A stretch of DNA of 64,000 bases from Erysipelothrix rhusiopathiae (GTDB lineage Bacteria > Bacillota_I > Bacilli_A > Erysipelotrichales > Erysipelotrichaceae). Within the stretch, counting starts at the first letter, position 1; each line of letters starts with the position of its first letter. The position numbers and the translations under genes were made by a program. The stretch covers positions 682,001 through 746,000 of the forward strand of contig NZ_LR134439.1 of NCBI RefSeq assembly GCF_900637845.1. The letters are read 5' to 3'. This document shows, one piece after another, positions 54,860 to 63,824 of the stretch. The notes under the pieces are model-generated. The model worked only from the letters and a program-made list of their open reading frames with translations, had not been told where the DNA came from and did no database searches.

Positions 54860-55837
54860 ATACCAAATGTTATTACACATGGGCTGATGGCACTCGATGT
54901 TTATAATGAACTTGACGTGTCGACAGTCCAAAAAGCGATAAAAAAACACCCGCGGGCATATCTTCTAGGGAGCAATGGTCCGGATATCTTGTTCTACTAC
55001 AAAGTATTTCCGTGGCAAGATCAGGAACTTAATAAAATTGTCGCTGATTATGGTGGGATTGTGCACCGAACTCATGTTAATGATTTTTACAATCAGGCGG
55101 TGAGTTTTATAAAGGAAATGAAAGATGAACGTAGAAAAACAATACTGATTGCGTTTATTGCTGGACATTTTCAACATTGGTCTTTAGATTCCCTTGCACA
55201 TCCATTTGTGTTTTATCGTGGTGGGGAAATAGCTGGAGCTACACGTTACTGGCATTTCCGGTACGAGTCAATGCTTGATTCATTAATGGTTACGTATGTA
55301 AAAGGGCGTGATATGGCATCGTTAAAACCAAAGCGTTTTGTTGATGTCGATGAAGAAGAGCGACGGGTTATTGCATCATTCTATCAAGCGATGCTCGTTC
55401 AAGTTTTTGGAATATATTTAGAACCTTTAGTGATTGAAGAAGCGATTTGCTCCTTTAAAAAGATTTTGAATTATTTATACGATCCGCACAATATTATGAC
55501 TCCAGTGATTCAGAAACTGGAACGTAAAATGGCTTATCCGTGGGCGTTTTCAAGTCATATCGTTAATTCGAATATCGATGCGCGATACGACGTTCTTAAT
55601 TTAAAGCGTGATACATGGTCAAACCCAACAAATATCGATGAAACATCGAACGAGACATTTATGGAACTCTATGAGTCGTCCATTGTGCTAGGAAATGAAT
55701 GCATCGGGGCTTTAAACGATGCATTAGAACACAATGAACCTGTTAATTTCGACGCACTTCTTGGTGATCGCCGTTACGATACAGGGCGTCCACCCGGACG
55801 TGAGATGAAATACTATGATAGTATTTATCAAAAATAG
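54860..55837 (+). CDS. Zinc-dependent phospholipase C-like protein (possible AUA start)
   Basis: This protein of about 325 residues has histidine motifs of the zinc-dependent phospholipase C family (PF00882): PNVITHG at the N-terminus, GSNGPDILFY, HRTHVNDFY and AGHFQHWSLDSLAHPF. There is no signal peptide, so it is probably cytosolic. Homologues start MPNxITHG, but here the codon at that place is ATA (54860), spaced well from AAAGGAGG. The only near standard start is GTG at 54851, which touches the Shine-Dalgarno. The start is therefore uncertain. Confidence 0.75.
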   Translation: MPNVITHGLMALDVYNELDVSTVQKAIKKHPRAYLLGSNGPDILFYYKVFPWQDQELNKIVADYGGIVHRTHVNDFYNQAVSFIKEMKDERRKTILIAFIAGHFQHWSLDSLAHPFVFYRGGEIAGATRYWHFRYESMLDSLMVTYVKGRDMASLKPKRFVDVDEEERRVIASFYQAMLVQVFGIYLEPLVIEEAICSFKKILNYLYDPHNIMTPVIQKLERKMAYPWAFSSHIVNSNIDARYDVLNLKRDTWSNPTNIDETSNETFMELYESSIVLGNECIGALNDALEHNEPVNFDALLGDRRYDTGRPPGREMKYYDSIYQK

Positions 55838-55865
55838 AAAACAACAATAATAGGGAGGGTTTTAT

Positions 55866-56408
55866 ATGTTAGTTTATATTCATGGAAAAAATGTGGAAAT
55901 CACAGATGCAATGCAAGAAAAAGTGGAAGAAAAATTAGAATTCTTACACAAGTATTTCGAGGTTGATGACTCATGGCGTGCAAATGTGGTTGTGAATGTT
56001 TATCCTCAAGGGTCAAAAGTTGAAGTTACAATTACTTCAAAAATTGGACCATTACGTGCCGAAGTTTTACACGAAGATTTCTATGCAGCACTTGATCGTG
56101 TTGTTGATAAATTAGAAGACCAAATTCGTCGTCATAAAACAAAAATTTCACGTAAAAACCGTGAGGGATTATCACAAGCATTTTTAAATATGATTGCAGA
56201 ATCAGAGGCAAAAGAAGAATCTAAACTTGTTAAGACTAAATCTATTGTGGCTGAAAAAATGAATTTAAATGATGCGATTGTAGATATGGAAATGTTGGGT
56301 CATTCATTCTTTATTTACACAGATGATGAAACATCAGATGTTGCAGTTGTCTATAAACGTCTTGACGGCGATTATGGATTGCTTGAGGTTGATCGCGATA
56401 ACGATTAA
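55866..56408 (+). CDS. hpf: Ribosome hibernation promoting factor, long form
   Basis: This 180-residue protein has the N-terminal ribosome-binding domain (about 1-100: MLVYIHGKNVEITDAM, VEVTITSKIGPLRAE) and a C-terminal dimerisation domain (about 120-178: AVDMEMLGHSFFIY-type, here DMEMLGHSFFIYTDDETS and VYKRLDGDYGL). It joins 70S ribosomes into inactive 100S dimers in stationary phase. AGGGAGG precedes the start. Confidence 0.95.
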   Translation: MLVYIHGKNVEITDAMQEKVEEKLEFLHKYFEVDDSWRANVVVNVYPQGSKVEVTITSKIGPLRAEVLHEDFYAALDRVVDKLEDQIRRHKTKISRKNREGLSQAFLNMIAESEAKEESKLVKTKSIVAEKMNLNDAIVDMEMLGHSFFIYTDDETSDVAVVYKRLDGDYGLLEVDRDND

Positions 56409-56460
56409 TTTTAAACTATAAATATGATATGATATACTTATCAAAACGGAGGTTTGAACG

Positions 56461-56865
56461 ATGAGCTTTAAAGATAAACTTAAAAATATTCTTACACCGG
56501 TTGAAGATGAATATCTTGAACTTACTGACGAGGAGGCTGAGAGCTTGAGCGAATATGAAACACCACGCGCATCATCAGAGGCGCCTAAATTACCATCAGA
56601 TACAAAAATGGTTTTATTTGAACCAAGATCATTTGAAGAATCTGAAGAGGTTGCACGTTACTTAAAAGAGAAACGCGCAGCAGTTGTAAACTTACATCGA
56701 TTACAACGTGATTATGCACAACGTACGATTGATTTCTTAACGGGAGTTGTGTTTGCACTTGATGGATCAATTCAAAAAATTGGCCACAATGTAATTCTTT
56801 GTACACCACGTACAATAGGAGTTCAAGGGGAAATTAGCATGAACCTTGAAGATTTAGATCAGTAG
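56461..56865 (+). CDS. sepF: Cell division protein SepF
   Basis: This 134-residue protein has an N-terminal amphipathic membrane-binding helix (MSFKDKLKNIL), an acidic linker and the SepF core (FEPRSFEESEEVARYLKEKR, VNLHRL, DFLTGVVFALDG). It links FtsZ to the membrane. It lies directly before divIVA; the ylmG and ylmH genes that usually separate them in Bacillus are absent. Confidence 0.94.
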   Translation: MSFKDKLKNILTPVEDEYLELTDEEAESLSEYETPRASSEAPKLPSDTKMVLFEPRSFEESEEVARYLKEKRAAVVNLHRLQRDYAQRTIDFLTGVVFALDGSIQKIGHNVILCTPRTIGVQGEISMNLEDLDQ

Positions 56866-56874
56866 TAGTTGAGT

Positions 56875-57357
56875 ATGTCTCATAAACCCAAATTTAGAGT
56901 TATGCGCCAAGGGTATGATCGTTTTGAAGTTGATCAAATGATAACCAATTTGGAACACGATAAAACAATATTAACGAAACAAATCGAACTTTATCAAAAA
57001 CAAGTTGAGTCATTGCAAGAACAACGTGATATAATCAAAAAGCGATATCAACAATTGGTGAGCGAAAGTGGTGTTCGTGAGAAGGCTGCAGAAGAAATGT
57101 CGCGGCTGGCCTTACGAGAAGCAAATTCAATTATAGATACAGCCTATATGAATGCGGACATGATTGTTCGTGAGGCGATGTCAACATCGCGTCAAGTACT
57201 CGTTGAAATAGCTCGTATTTCAAATGAATCTAACGAACTCCGTGACGAGTTAAAAGAAAAATTAATGGAATTAGAGGTTGCAATTGACGATTTAACCTTG
57301 CCAGATGCACCCAATTCCAAACTTATTGGTGAAGATCAAGACAAATTAGGACGATAA
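56875..57357 (+). CDS. divIVA: DivIVA-family cell division/polarity protein
   Basis: This protein of about 160 residues has the N-terminal lipid-binding domain (KFRVMRQGYDRFEVDQMI) and a long coiled coil. It marks poles and septa. The Shine-Dalgarno is weak and a TTG at 56869 is also in frame; translation is probably coupled to sepF, 9 bases upstream. Its last 20 bases overlap stem I of the Ile T-box. Confidence 0.92.
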   Translation: MSHKPKFRVMRQGYDRFEVDQMITNLEHDKTILTKQIELYQKQVESLQEQRDIIKKRYQQLVSESGVREKAAEEMSRLALREANSIIDTAYMNADMIVREAMSTSRQVLVEIARISNESNELRDELKEKLMELEVAIDDLTLPDAPNSKLIGEDQDKLGR

Positions 57358-57545
57358 ATTGTTTCAGAGAGCTTGTGGATGGTGAAAACAAGTAACAATC
57401 CGTTTTAATATCACTTGTGAACCTTACTTTTGAAATCATAGTAGAAAGTACGTATTACGGCGTTAACGTATTGAGATTACAGATCGTATCTGTAAATTAA
57501 GGTGGTACCGCGTTGAAGACGCCCTTATTAGGGCGTCTTTTTTTA
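57336..57545 (+). promoter_or_regulatory. T-box riboswitch, Ile specifier (ATC)
   Basis: Stem I has AGAGAG (about 57365) and GTGGATGGTGAA. A lower helix CAAG/CTTG, with its 5' strand in the last codons of divIVA, encloses a loop reading AATATCA, giving ATC (57410-57412) as the specifier, an Ile codon. The core AGGTGGTACCGCG is at 57500-57512. The terminator AAGACGCCC (57516-57524) pairs with GGGCGTCTT (57531-57539) and has a T run. I see no promoter between divIVA and the T-box, so it may be read from upstream. Confidence 0.9.
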
Positions 57546-57563
57546 TATGTTAGGAGCAAAAAT

Positions 57564-60284
57564 ATGAACTACAAAGATACACTATTATTACCAAAGACAG
57601 ATTTTGAAATGAGAGGAAATCTTAATAAAAAAGAACCTGGAATTCAAGCTGATTGGGATGAAATGAACCTCTATGAAAGAATGCAAGAAGTGCGCGAAGG
57701 TGCACCACTTTTCACAGTGCATGATGGTCCTCCATATGCAAATGGAAATATCCATATTGGTCATGCTTTAAATGGTATTCAAAAAGATTTAATTGTCCGT
57801 ACTAAATTTATGGCAGGTTATCAAACGCCGTTTAGACCAGGGTGGGATACACATGGTTTACCAATTGAAAATGCAATTCAAAAATTAGGTGTCAATCGTA
57901 AAGAAATGCCGACATACGAATTTAGAGCGCTTTGTGAGAAATATGCGCATGAACAAGTTGCAATTCAAATGGCTGATTTTAAATCGTTAGGTAAAATTGG
58001 GGATTATAAGAACCCTTATTTAACACTCAATAAAGATTTTGAAGCAACACAAATTCGTGTATTTGCGGAAATGGCGATGAAGGGCATGATCTATAAAGGA
58101 TTAAAACCTGTTTATTGGTCACCATCAAGTGAATCTGCACTTGCTGAAGCGGAAATTGAATACCGCGAACGTCGTGATCCAGCAATCTTTGTTGCATTTG
58201 ATGTTGTTGATGGTAAGGGTGTCTTAGATGCTGGTGATAAGATGGTTATTTGGACAACAACACCATGGACAATTCCTGCAAACCTTGCAATTTCAGTTAA
58301 TGCAAATATGGAATACGTACTGGTTCAAACTGAAAAGGGCAACATGGTGTTCATGGAATCCCTTATGGAATCCGCACTTAAAGAATTAGAACTCGAACAA
58401 GGAGAAATTTTAAAACGCTTTAAAGGACGTGACATCGAAGGTGTTACAACACAACATCCACTTTATGATCGTTTATCACCCGTATTAAATGGTGATCACG
58501 TTACCGATGAAGCTGGAACAGGATGTGTTCATACTGCTCCTGACCATGGGGTTGATGACTTTAATGTTTGCGCACTTTATGGCATTAAGCCAATTAGTCC
58601 TGTTAATGAGCAAGGTGTTTTAACTGAAGTTACGGGTGAGTTTGCGGGGCTCTTCTTTGAAGAAGCAAATAAAGCTGTAACTATGAAACTTGAATCCTTG
58701 GGTGCTCTTTTAAAAATGGGGTGGATTAAACATAGCTATGCACATGACTGGAGAACTAAAAAGCCAATTATCTACCGCGCGACAACACAATGGTTTGCTT
58801 CGATTGATTCCGTACGTCAAAATGTATTGGATGAGATTGAAAAAGTAGAATGGACACCAAAATGGGGTCAAAAACGTATGCATAATATGATTGCAGACCG
58901 TGGTGACTGGTGTATTTCACGTCAACGAGTTTGGGGCGTTCCGATTCCAATTTTCTATGCTGAAGATGGATCTCCAATTATTGAACAAGATGTTTTCGAT
59001 TATGTAGCTGATTTAGTAGAACAATTTGGTACCAATGTCTGGTTTGAACGTGAAGCAATAGAATTATTACCAGAAGGGTATACACATCCAAATTCACCCA
59101 ATGGTACTTTTAAAAAAGAAACCGATATTATGGATGTATGGTTTGATTCAGGATCATCTCATACTGCAGCATTAAACCACTGTAAGACACCACTTCCTGT
59201 GGATGTATACGCAGAAGGTTCTGATCAATATCGTGGTTGGTTTAATTCATCATTAATCATTTCTGTTGCACTTTATGGTTTTGCACCGTATAAACAAGTT
59301 GTAAGTCATGGATTTATTATGCATGATGATGGCGAAAAAATGAGTAAGTCAAAAGGGAATGCTTTAAGTCCTCAAGCAATTACGGAAACTTTAGGAGCAG
59401 ATATTTTACGTCTTTGGGTTGCAAGTGTTGATTATCACTCAGACATTAAAATGTCACAAGACCTACTCAAACAAGTATCTGAGTCATATCGTAAAATCCG
59501 TAATACATTTAGATTTATGCATGGAAATCTTGCGAACTTTGATATTGATGTTGATGGGATCGCAATTGAAGAGTTATCACTGCTTAACCGTTATGTTTTA
59601 AATGAAGTAATTCGTGTTAATAAAGAAGCTCAAGAAGCATACAAAGCATTTGATTATCAAAAAGTAACAACTTCTGTTGTTAGTTCTCTTACAAATATGA
59701 TGTCATCATATTACTTAGACTATACAAAAGATATTCTTTACATCGAAAAAGAAGATAATCGTTCAAGACGTGAAATTCAAACAGTGATTTATCACGCGTT
59801 GATGATCTATTCCCGTATTATGGCGCCAATTCTTGTTCATACTACAGAAGAGTTGAACCGTGTATTCAGACCTGAAGACGAGAGTATCCATCTTCAAGAG
59901 TTTAGCAAATTGGTTAATCCAATCCTTTCAAGTGATGAAGTTACATCAATGGATTCACTCTTGAAATTACGTGAAGCTGTATTTAAGGCACTTGAAGAAA
60001 AACGTGCAGAAAAAGTAATTGGTAAGTCTTTAGAGGCGCATGTTCGTCTCCATCTTAATGAAGCAGATGAAACACGAGTACAAAGTATTCTAGGAAAACA
60101 TGATGCACAATGGTTTATTGTATCCAAACTAGAACTTGTTCGTGATGCGTTGCCAGAAGTTATGGGCTATGAAGTTTCTGTTGAAAAAGTTGAAGGTCAT
60201 ACATGCCCCCGCTGTTGGAATATCGTTGATGTTGTTGGTGAAGATGAACTTTGCTTACGTTGTCACGATGTCGTTAAGGCTTAA
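57564..60284 (+). CDS. ileS: Isoleucyl-tRNA synthetase
   Basis: This 906-residue class I synthetase has PPYANGNIHIGHALN (HIGH motif, about residue 52), an editing domain, KMSKSKGNAL (about 595) and a C-terminal zinc ribbon CPRCWN...CLRCH (given in two parts). The frame is open to 57513, but TAGGAGC and the T-box terminator place the start at 57564. The Ile T-box controls it. Confidence 0.97.
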   Translation: MNYKDTLLLPKTDFEMRGNLNKKEPGIQADWDEMNLYERMQEVREGAPLFTVHDGPPYANGNIHIGHALNGIQKDLIVRTKFMAGYQTPFRPGWDTHGLPIENAIQKLGVNRKEMPTYEFRALCEKYAHEQVAIQMADFKSLGKIGDYKNPYLTLNKDFEATQIRVFAEMAMKGMIYKGLKPVYWSPSSESALAEAEIEYRERRDPAIFVAFDVVDGKGVLDAGDKMVIWTTTPWTIPANLAISVNANMEYVLVQTEKGNMVFMESLMESALKELELEQGEILKRFKGRDIEGVTTQHPLYDRLSPVLNGDHVTDEAGTGCVHTAPDHGVDDFNVCALYGIKPISPVNEQGVLTEVTGEFAGLFFEEANKAVTMKLESLGALLKMGWIKHSYAHDWRTKKPIIYRATTQWFASIDSVRQNVLDEIEKVEWTPKWGQKRMHNMIADRGDWCISRQRVWGVPIPIFYAEDGSPIIEQDVFDYVADLVEQFGTNVWFEREAIELLPEGYTHPNSPNGTFKKETDIMDVWFDSGSSHTAALNHCKTPLPVDVYAEGSDQYRGWFNSSLIISVALYGFAPYKQVVSHGFIMHDDGEKMSKSKGNALSPQAITETLGADILRLWVASVDYHSDIKMSQDLLKQVSESYRKIRNTFRFMHGNLANFDIDVDGIAIEELSLLNRYVLNEVIRVNKEAQEAYKAFDYQKVTTSVVSSLTNMMSSYYLDYTKDILYIEKEDNRSRREIQTVIYHALMIYSRIMAPILVHTTEELNRVFRPEDESIHLQEFSKLVNPILSSDEVTSMDSLLKLREAVFKALEEKRAEKVIGKSLEAHVRLHLNEADETRVQSILGKHDAQWFIVSKLELVRDALPEVMGYEVSVEKVEGHTCPRCWNIVDVVGEDELCLRCHDVVKA

Positions 60285-60286
60285 AT

Positions 60287-60994
60287 ATGAAAATTACATC
60301 ACTTCAAAATGATTTCGTGAAGCATTGTACTAAATTAAGTAAAAAAAAGTATCGAGACGAACACAATGAGGTTTTGATTGAAGGTGAACACTTAATTCAA
60401 GAAGCTAACACAGCTGGTATTGTAAAAAAAACAATAGGTTTAACGGAAAGCGATGATGTTCAGATTACTGAACATATAGCTCAAAAATTATCCAATACAA
60501 TTTCTGGTTCGCACCAGTTTGCGATTATTTCAAAACCTCAACGTGAGTTAAAGGAAGCTGATCGCTATCTCATTTGTGATGGCGTTCAAGATCCTGGGAA
60601 TCTGGGTACCATTATTCGTACAGCGCATAGTTTTGGATTTGATGCGGTTATTGTGTCTGAAACATGTGTAGATGAGTTCAATGACAAAGTCATTCGCTCC
60701 ACACAAGGTTCAATATTTCACATTCCGGTCATTCGTATGCCTTTAGATGTTGCAATTGCTCAGATTAAAGCGTGGAACATTCCGGTTTATGCGAGTTATC
60801 TCGGTGAAAATACGCACAATTTACAAGATATTAAAACTTGTCCGATTGCGGTCGTGATGGGTTCTGAAGGTAGTGGTGTGTCGGATGCTGTAGTGGATTT
60901 GTGTGATGGAACTGTCAAAATTGAAACATCACAGTTTGAATCACTAAATGTCGCGATTGCATCGGCAATTATTTGTTACACACTTCGAAAATAG
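60287..60994 (+). CDS. SpoU/TrmH family RNA 2'-O-methyltransferase
   Basis: This 235-residue enzyme has an N-terminal substrate-binding domain (about 1-85) and the SPOUT knot: DGVQDPGNLGTIIRTAHSFG (motif 1, split as DGVQDPGNLGTIIRTA), GSEGSGVS (motif 2) and ESLNVAIASAI (motif 3). It methylates a ribose in rRNA; the exact site is unknown. It follows ileS by 2 bases. Confidence 0.92.
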   Translation: MKITSLQNDFVKHCTKLSKKKYRDEHNEVLIEGEHLIQEANTAGIVKKTIGLTESDDVQITEHIAQKLSNTISGSHQFAIISKPQRELKEADRYLICDGVQDPGNLGTIIRTAHSFGFDAVIVSETCVDEFNDKVIRSTQGSIFHIPVIRMPLDVAIAQIKAWNIPVYASYLGENTHNLQDIKTCPIAVVMGSEGSGVSDAVVDLCDGTVKIETSQFESLNVAIASAIICYTLRK

Positions 60995-61003
60995 GGAGGC
61001 ATT

Positions 61004-61441
61004 ATGGAATTAAAAGCATTTACGGATTCGGATTTAACGTTGTACGCCGAACTTGCGACAAAGTTTTTAACAAGTCCTGCATGTTTGGGTGAACCAGATT
61101 ACGAATTATTCAAGCGAAACTTTAGTCATATCATCAAAGAAAATGACTGTTTTGGGTGGTTTTTGGTTGAAGAAGGGAACGTATGTGGTTATCTGTTATG
61201 TTCGATTATGTTTTCAACTGAAGTTGGGGGATTACAATTATGGGTAGAAGAGTTGTCTGTTGACGATGCTTACCGTGGTAAGGGCCTCGGTACCGAAGCT
61301 CTTTCGATTTTAATGGATAAATTCCCCGATGTAATTCGATTCAGATTGGAAGTAACGCCAAGTAATCGTGGTGCAAAAAAACTTTATGAACGATTAGGAT
61401 TCGAGTTCTTAGGATATGAACAAATGATCTTGGATCGATAA
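61004..61441 (+). CDS. GNAT N-acetyltransferase
   Basis: This 145-residue protein has the GNAT acetyl-CoA loop RGKGLGTEALSIL (about residues 87-99) and the C-terminal NRGAKKLYERLGFEFLG. The substrate is unknown. It is the last gene of the ileS transcript. GGGAGGC precedes the start. Confidence 0.85.
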   Translation: MELKAFTDSDLTLYAELATKFLTSPACLGEPDYELFKRNFSHIIKENDCFGWFLVEEGNVCGYLLCSIMFSTEVGGLQLWVEELSVDDAYRGKGLGTEALSILMDKFPDVIRFRLEVTPSNRGAKKLYERLGFEFLGYEQMILDR

Positions 61442-61498
61442 AAAAACCTGCGGGAAGCGAGATTATTTACAATCTTCGCATTCTTGCAGGTTTTTTTT
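61441..61498 (+). terminator. Long two-part terminator after the GNAT gene
   Basis: AACCTGC (61445-61451) pairs with GCAGGTT near 61486-61492; inner AGCGAGATT pairs with AATCTTCGC. A run of eight T follows. Confidence 0.9.
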
Positions 61499-61503
61499 CA
61501 AAT

Positions 61504-61541
61504 AAAAGCACCGCTTTTTATAATAAAAGAGCGGTGCTTTT
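61504..61541 (-). terminator. Terminator of sodA
   Basis: AAAAGCACCGC (61504-61514) and GCGGTGCTTTT (61531-61541) form an 11-bp stem, extended inward by CTTTT/AAAAG, 9 bases after the sodA stop; it can act on both strands. Confidence 0.88.
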
Positions 61542-61549
61542 TAAAAAAA

Positions 61550-62161
61550 TTATTTGTTTTCTGTATACAATTGATCGACTTTAGCCCAATTAATAATTTC
61601 AAAGAAGCCATTAATGTAATCAGGACGACGATTTTGATAGTTTAGGTAATATGCATGTTCCCAAACATCAAGACCTAAAATCGGAGTTAATCCCTCTGAA
61701 ATTGGATTATCTTGATTTGCGGTAGATACAACTTTAAGTGATTTGTTTGAATCCATCACTAACCAAGCCCAACCGCTTCCAAAACGTGTTTTAGCAGCAT
61801 TTGAGAAAGCTTCTTTAAATGCATCGAATGAGCCGAAATCATGATTGATTGCATTCATTAAGGCTTCACCAGGCTCTTGACCTTTGTTTGGGGATAGAAA
61901 TTCCCAAAACATCGTATGGTTTAAATGACCACCACCATTGTTTTGAACTGCTGTGCGGATGTCTTCTGGGACATTCTTTAAGTTCTCAATAAGGTTTGTG
62001 AGTGATTCTTGTTCTAATTCTGGGTGTTTTTCAAGTGCTGTATTTAAATTAGTGATATATGTTTGATGATGCTTTGTGTAATGAATTTCCATTGTTTTGG
62101 CATCAATTTGTGGTTCTAATGCATTAAAGTCATATGAAAGTTCAGGTAATTTATAAGTCAT
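61550..62161 (-). CDS. sodA: Superoxide dismutase, Mn type
   Basis: This 203-residue enzyme has metal ligands His27 ([10 protein letters not shown]), His82 ([10 protein letters not shown]), Asp165 and His169 (LDVWEHAYY). Gln150 in ANQDNP is the residue typical of Mn rather than Fe enzymes. It removes superoxide in the cytosol. Its Shine-Dalgarno GGAGGACT can pair with AGTCCTCC 29 bases upstream, so translation may be controlled. Confidence 0.95.
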   Translation of the reverse strand: MTYKLPELSYDFNALEPQIDAKTMEIHYTKHHQTYITNLNTALEKHPELEQESLTNLIENLKNVPEDIRTAVQNNGGGHLNHTMFWEFLSPNKGQEPGEALMNAINHDFGSFDAFKEAFSNAAKTRFGSGWAWLVMDSNKSLKVVSTANQDNPISEGLTPILGLDVWEHAYYLNYQNRRPDYINGFFEIINWAKVDQLYTENK

Positions 62162-62165
62162 CGTA

Positions 62166-62210
62166 AGTCCTCCTCTATTTATAGTTAAATTGTAACAAAG
62201 ATGGAGGACT
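62166..62210 (-). promoter_or_regulatory. Shine-Dalgarno-sequestering repeat before sodA
   Basis: AGTCCTCC (minus, from 62210 to 62203) and GGAGGACT (62173 to 62166) are perfect 8-bp complements. The second includes the sodA ribosome site. The first lies 8 bases after the upstream M32 stop, so only a long transcript would carry both. Confidence 0.55.
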
Positions 62211-62218
62211 GGGTCTAA

Positions 62219-63688
62219 CTAAATGCCTAGAAGTGTCGAATACTTTTCGATAAGATAATCAATGTAGTAGTTTGGATTAAATGACTCATTGGTAACTTTT
62301 TCAATCATTGTTTGTGTATCGTACATCCCACCGAATTGATGAATGTTCTCACGCAACCACTTAAATACAATATCCATTTGACCGTTTAAGAGAGCTTCAT
62401 TAAGATTGATATCCTCTTCCATTTTTTTCATGAACTGAGCTGCATAAGCTGTACCCACCGCATATGTTGGGAAATATCCAAATGAAGCATCGCTCCAATG
62501 TACATCCTGGAGAATTCCATCGCTTGGGTTTTCCGGTGTAATTCCAAGTAATTGTGTCATTTGATCTGCGAAGAAATGATCAAGACCTTCCGCGCTATGA
62601 TTGTTATTAAAAATTTCTTTCTCTGTATTATATCGAACCATAATATGTAGTGGATATGTAAGTTCATCTGCCTCTACACGAATATACCCTTTTTCTACGT
62701 AATTAATACCCTTAATAAATGCATCGAGATCAACATCTTTTAAAACATGAGGGATAATTGCTTGTAGTTTTGGATATAGCGGTGTCCAAAATGATTCACT
62801 TCTACCAATCATATTTTCCATTAATCGTGATTGAGACTCATGTAGACTCATGCTCATGCTATCAGCAATTGGATAACCTTCGAAGTCAATACTTACTTGG
62901 TGGTTGTACATTGAATGTCCAATTTCGTGAATGATTGAGAAAATATTAGAAGTGAAGTCATTTTCGTAATAATGTGTCGTGATACGTGAATCATTAATTG
63001 AGAATGTGCTACTGAATGGGTGGGCCGCATGTCCCATGTATCCAAATGATGCATCATAACCCATATGTCCCTTAATTAAATCTGAGATTAAATCCTGCTC
63101 GTGTTCTGTAACTGGTGCGCTTAGAAATGCTGGTTTAGGTCCTTGTGCTTCAATCACCTTATCAATAAATGGAACAAGTTTTTGTTCAAGGGTGGTGAAA
63201 AAACCTTCAACATGAGATTCGCGTAATCCTTCTTCGTAATCATCAAGACATGATTCATAAATACTTAAATCTGAATTGCGATGCTTGATTGCGTTTATTT
63301 GACCCGAAATCAAGGCGTCAAGATTCTTTTTGAAAAGATCATAATCACCTTTTTCGCGTGCGTCTTCCCAAGATTGTTGGGAGTCGTATTTTAATTTGTC
63401 AAATGCAATATATTCATCAGACGGAATATTTTTAATTTTATTAAGTTGTCGAAGTTGTGTTTTAGCACTTTCTGCGATAATGGGATTTTCGTTATTTTGA
63501 CTTTCTTCCAATATTTGGTATGTTTTTGGATCAGTCAGTAGTGCAAAATATTCACCCGAAAGAATAGACAGTGCTTTATTTCGGAAAGCTGCTCCATTTC
63601 GTGGTGCGATTGTTAGTGCGTCAAAACTCATTGTTGTAATTGCAAGATTCAAGCTATTTAATTTATCCAGTAAATCTTCGTATGTCAT
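62219..63688 (-). CDS. M32 family carboxypeptidase
   Basis: This 489-residue metallopeptidase has HEIGHSMYNHQ (HExxH, about residue 255) and LHESQSRLMENMIGRS, both M32 hallmarks, plus the C-terminal FKWLRENIHQFGGMY. It removes C-terminal residues from peptides in the cytosol. TAGGAGGT precedes the start. It lies upstream of sodA on the same strand. Confidence 0.94.
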   Translation of the reverse strand: MTYEDLLDKLNSLNLAITTMSFDALTIAPRNGAAFRNKALSILSGEYFALLTDPKTYQILEESQNNENPIIAESAKTQLRQLNKIKNIPSDEYIAFDKLKYDSQQSWEDAREKGDYDLFKKNLDALISGQINAIKHRNSDLSIYESCLDDYEEGLRESHVEGFFTTLEQKLVPFIDKVIEAQGPKPAFLSAPVTEHEQDLISDLIKGHMGYDASFGYMGHAAHPFSSTFSINDSRITTHYYENDFTSNIFSIIHEIGHSMYNHQVSIDFEGYPIADSMSMSLHESQSRLMENMIGRSESFWTPLYPKLQAIIPHVLKDVDLDAFIKGINYVEKGYIRVEADELTYPLHIMVRYNTEKEIFNNNHSAEGLDHFFADQMTQLLGITPENPSDGILQDVHWSDASFGYFPTYAVGTAYAAQFMKKMEEDINLNEALLNGQMDIVFKWLRENIHQFGGMYDTQTMIEKVTNESFNPNYYIDYLIEKYSTLLGI

Positions 63689-63824
63689 ATATTGACCTCC
63701 TAATTATTCCTTATATTGTAACGCAAGCAGTCGCAAAATGAAATAAATAACAGACCTTGCATCCATTTCTGTTTTTTTATGATGAAAGTCATGTATAATA
63801 AATCTATATATGGGAGGGTTCATT

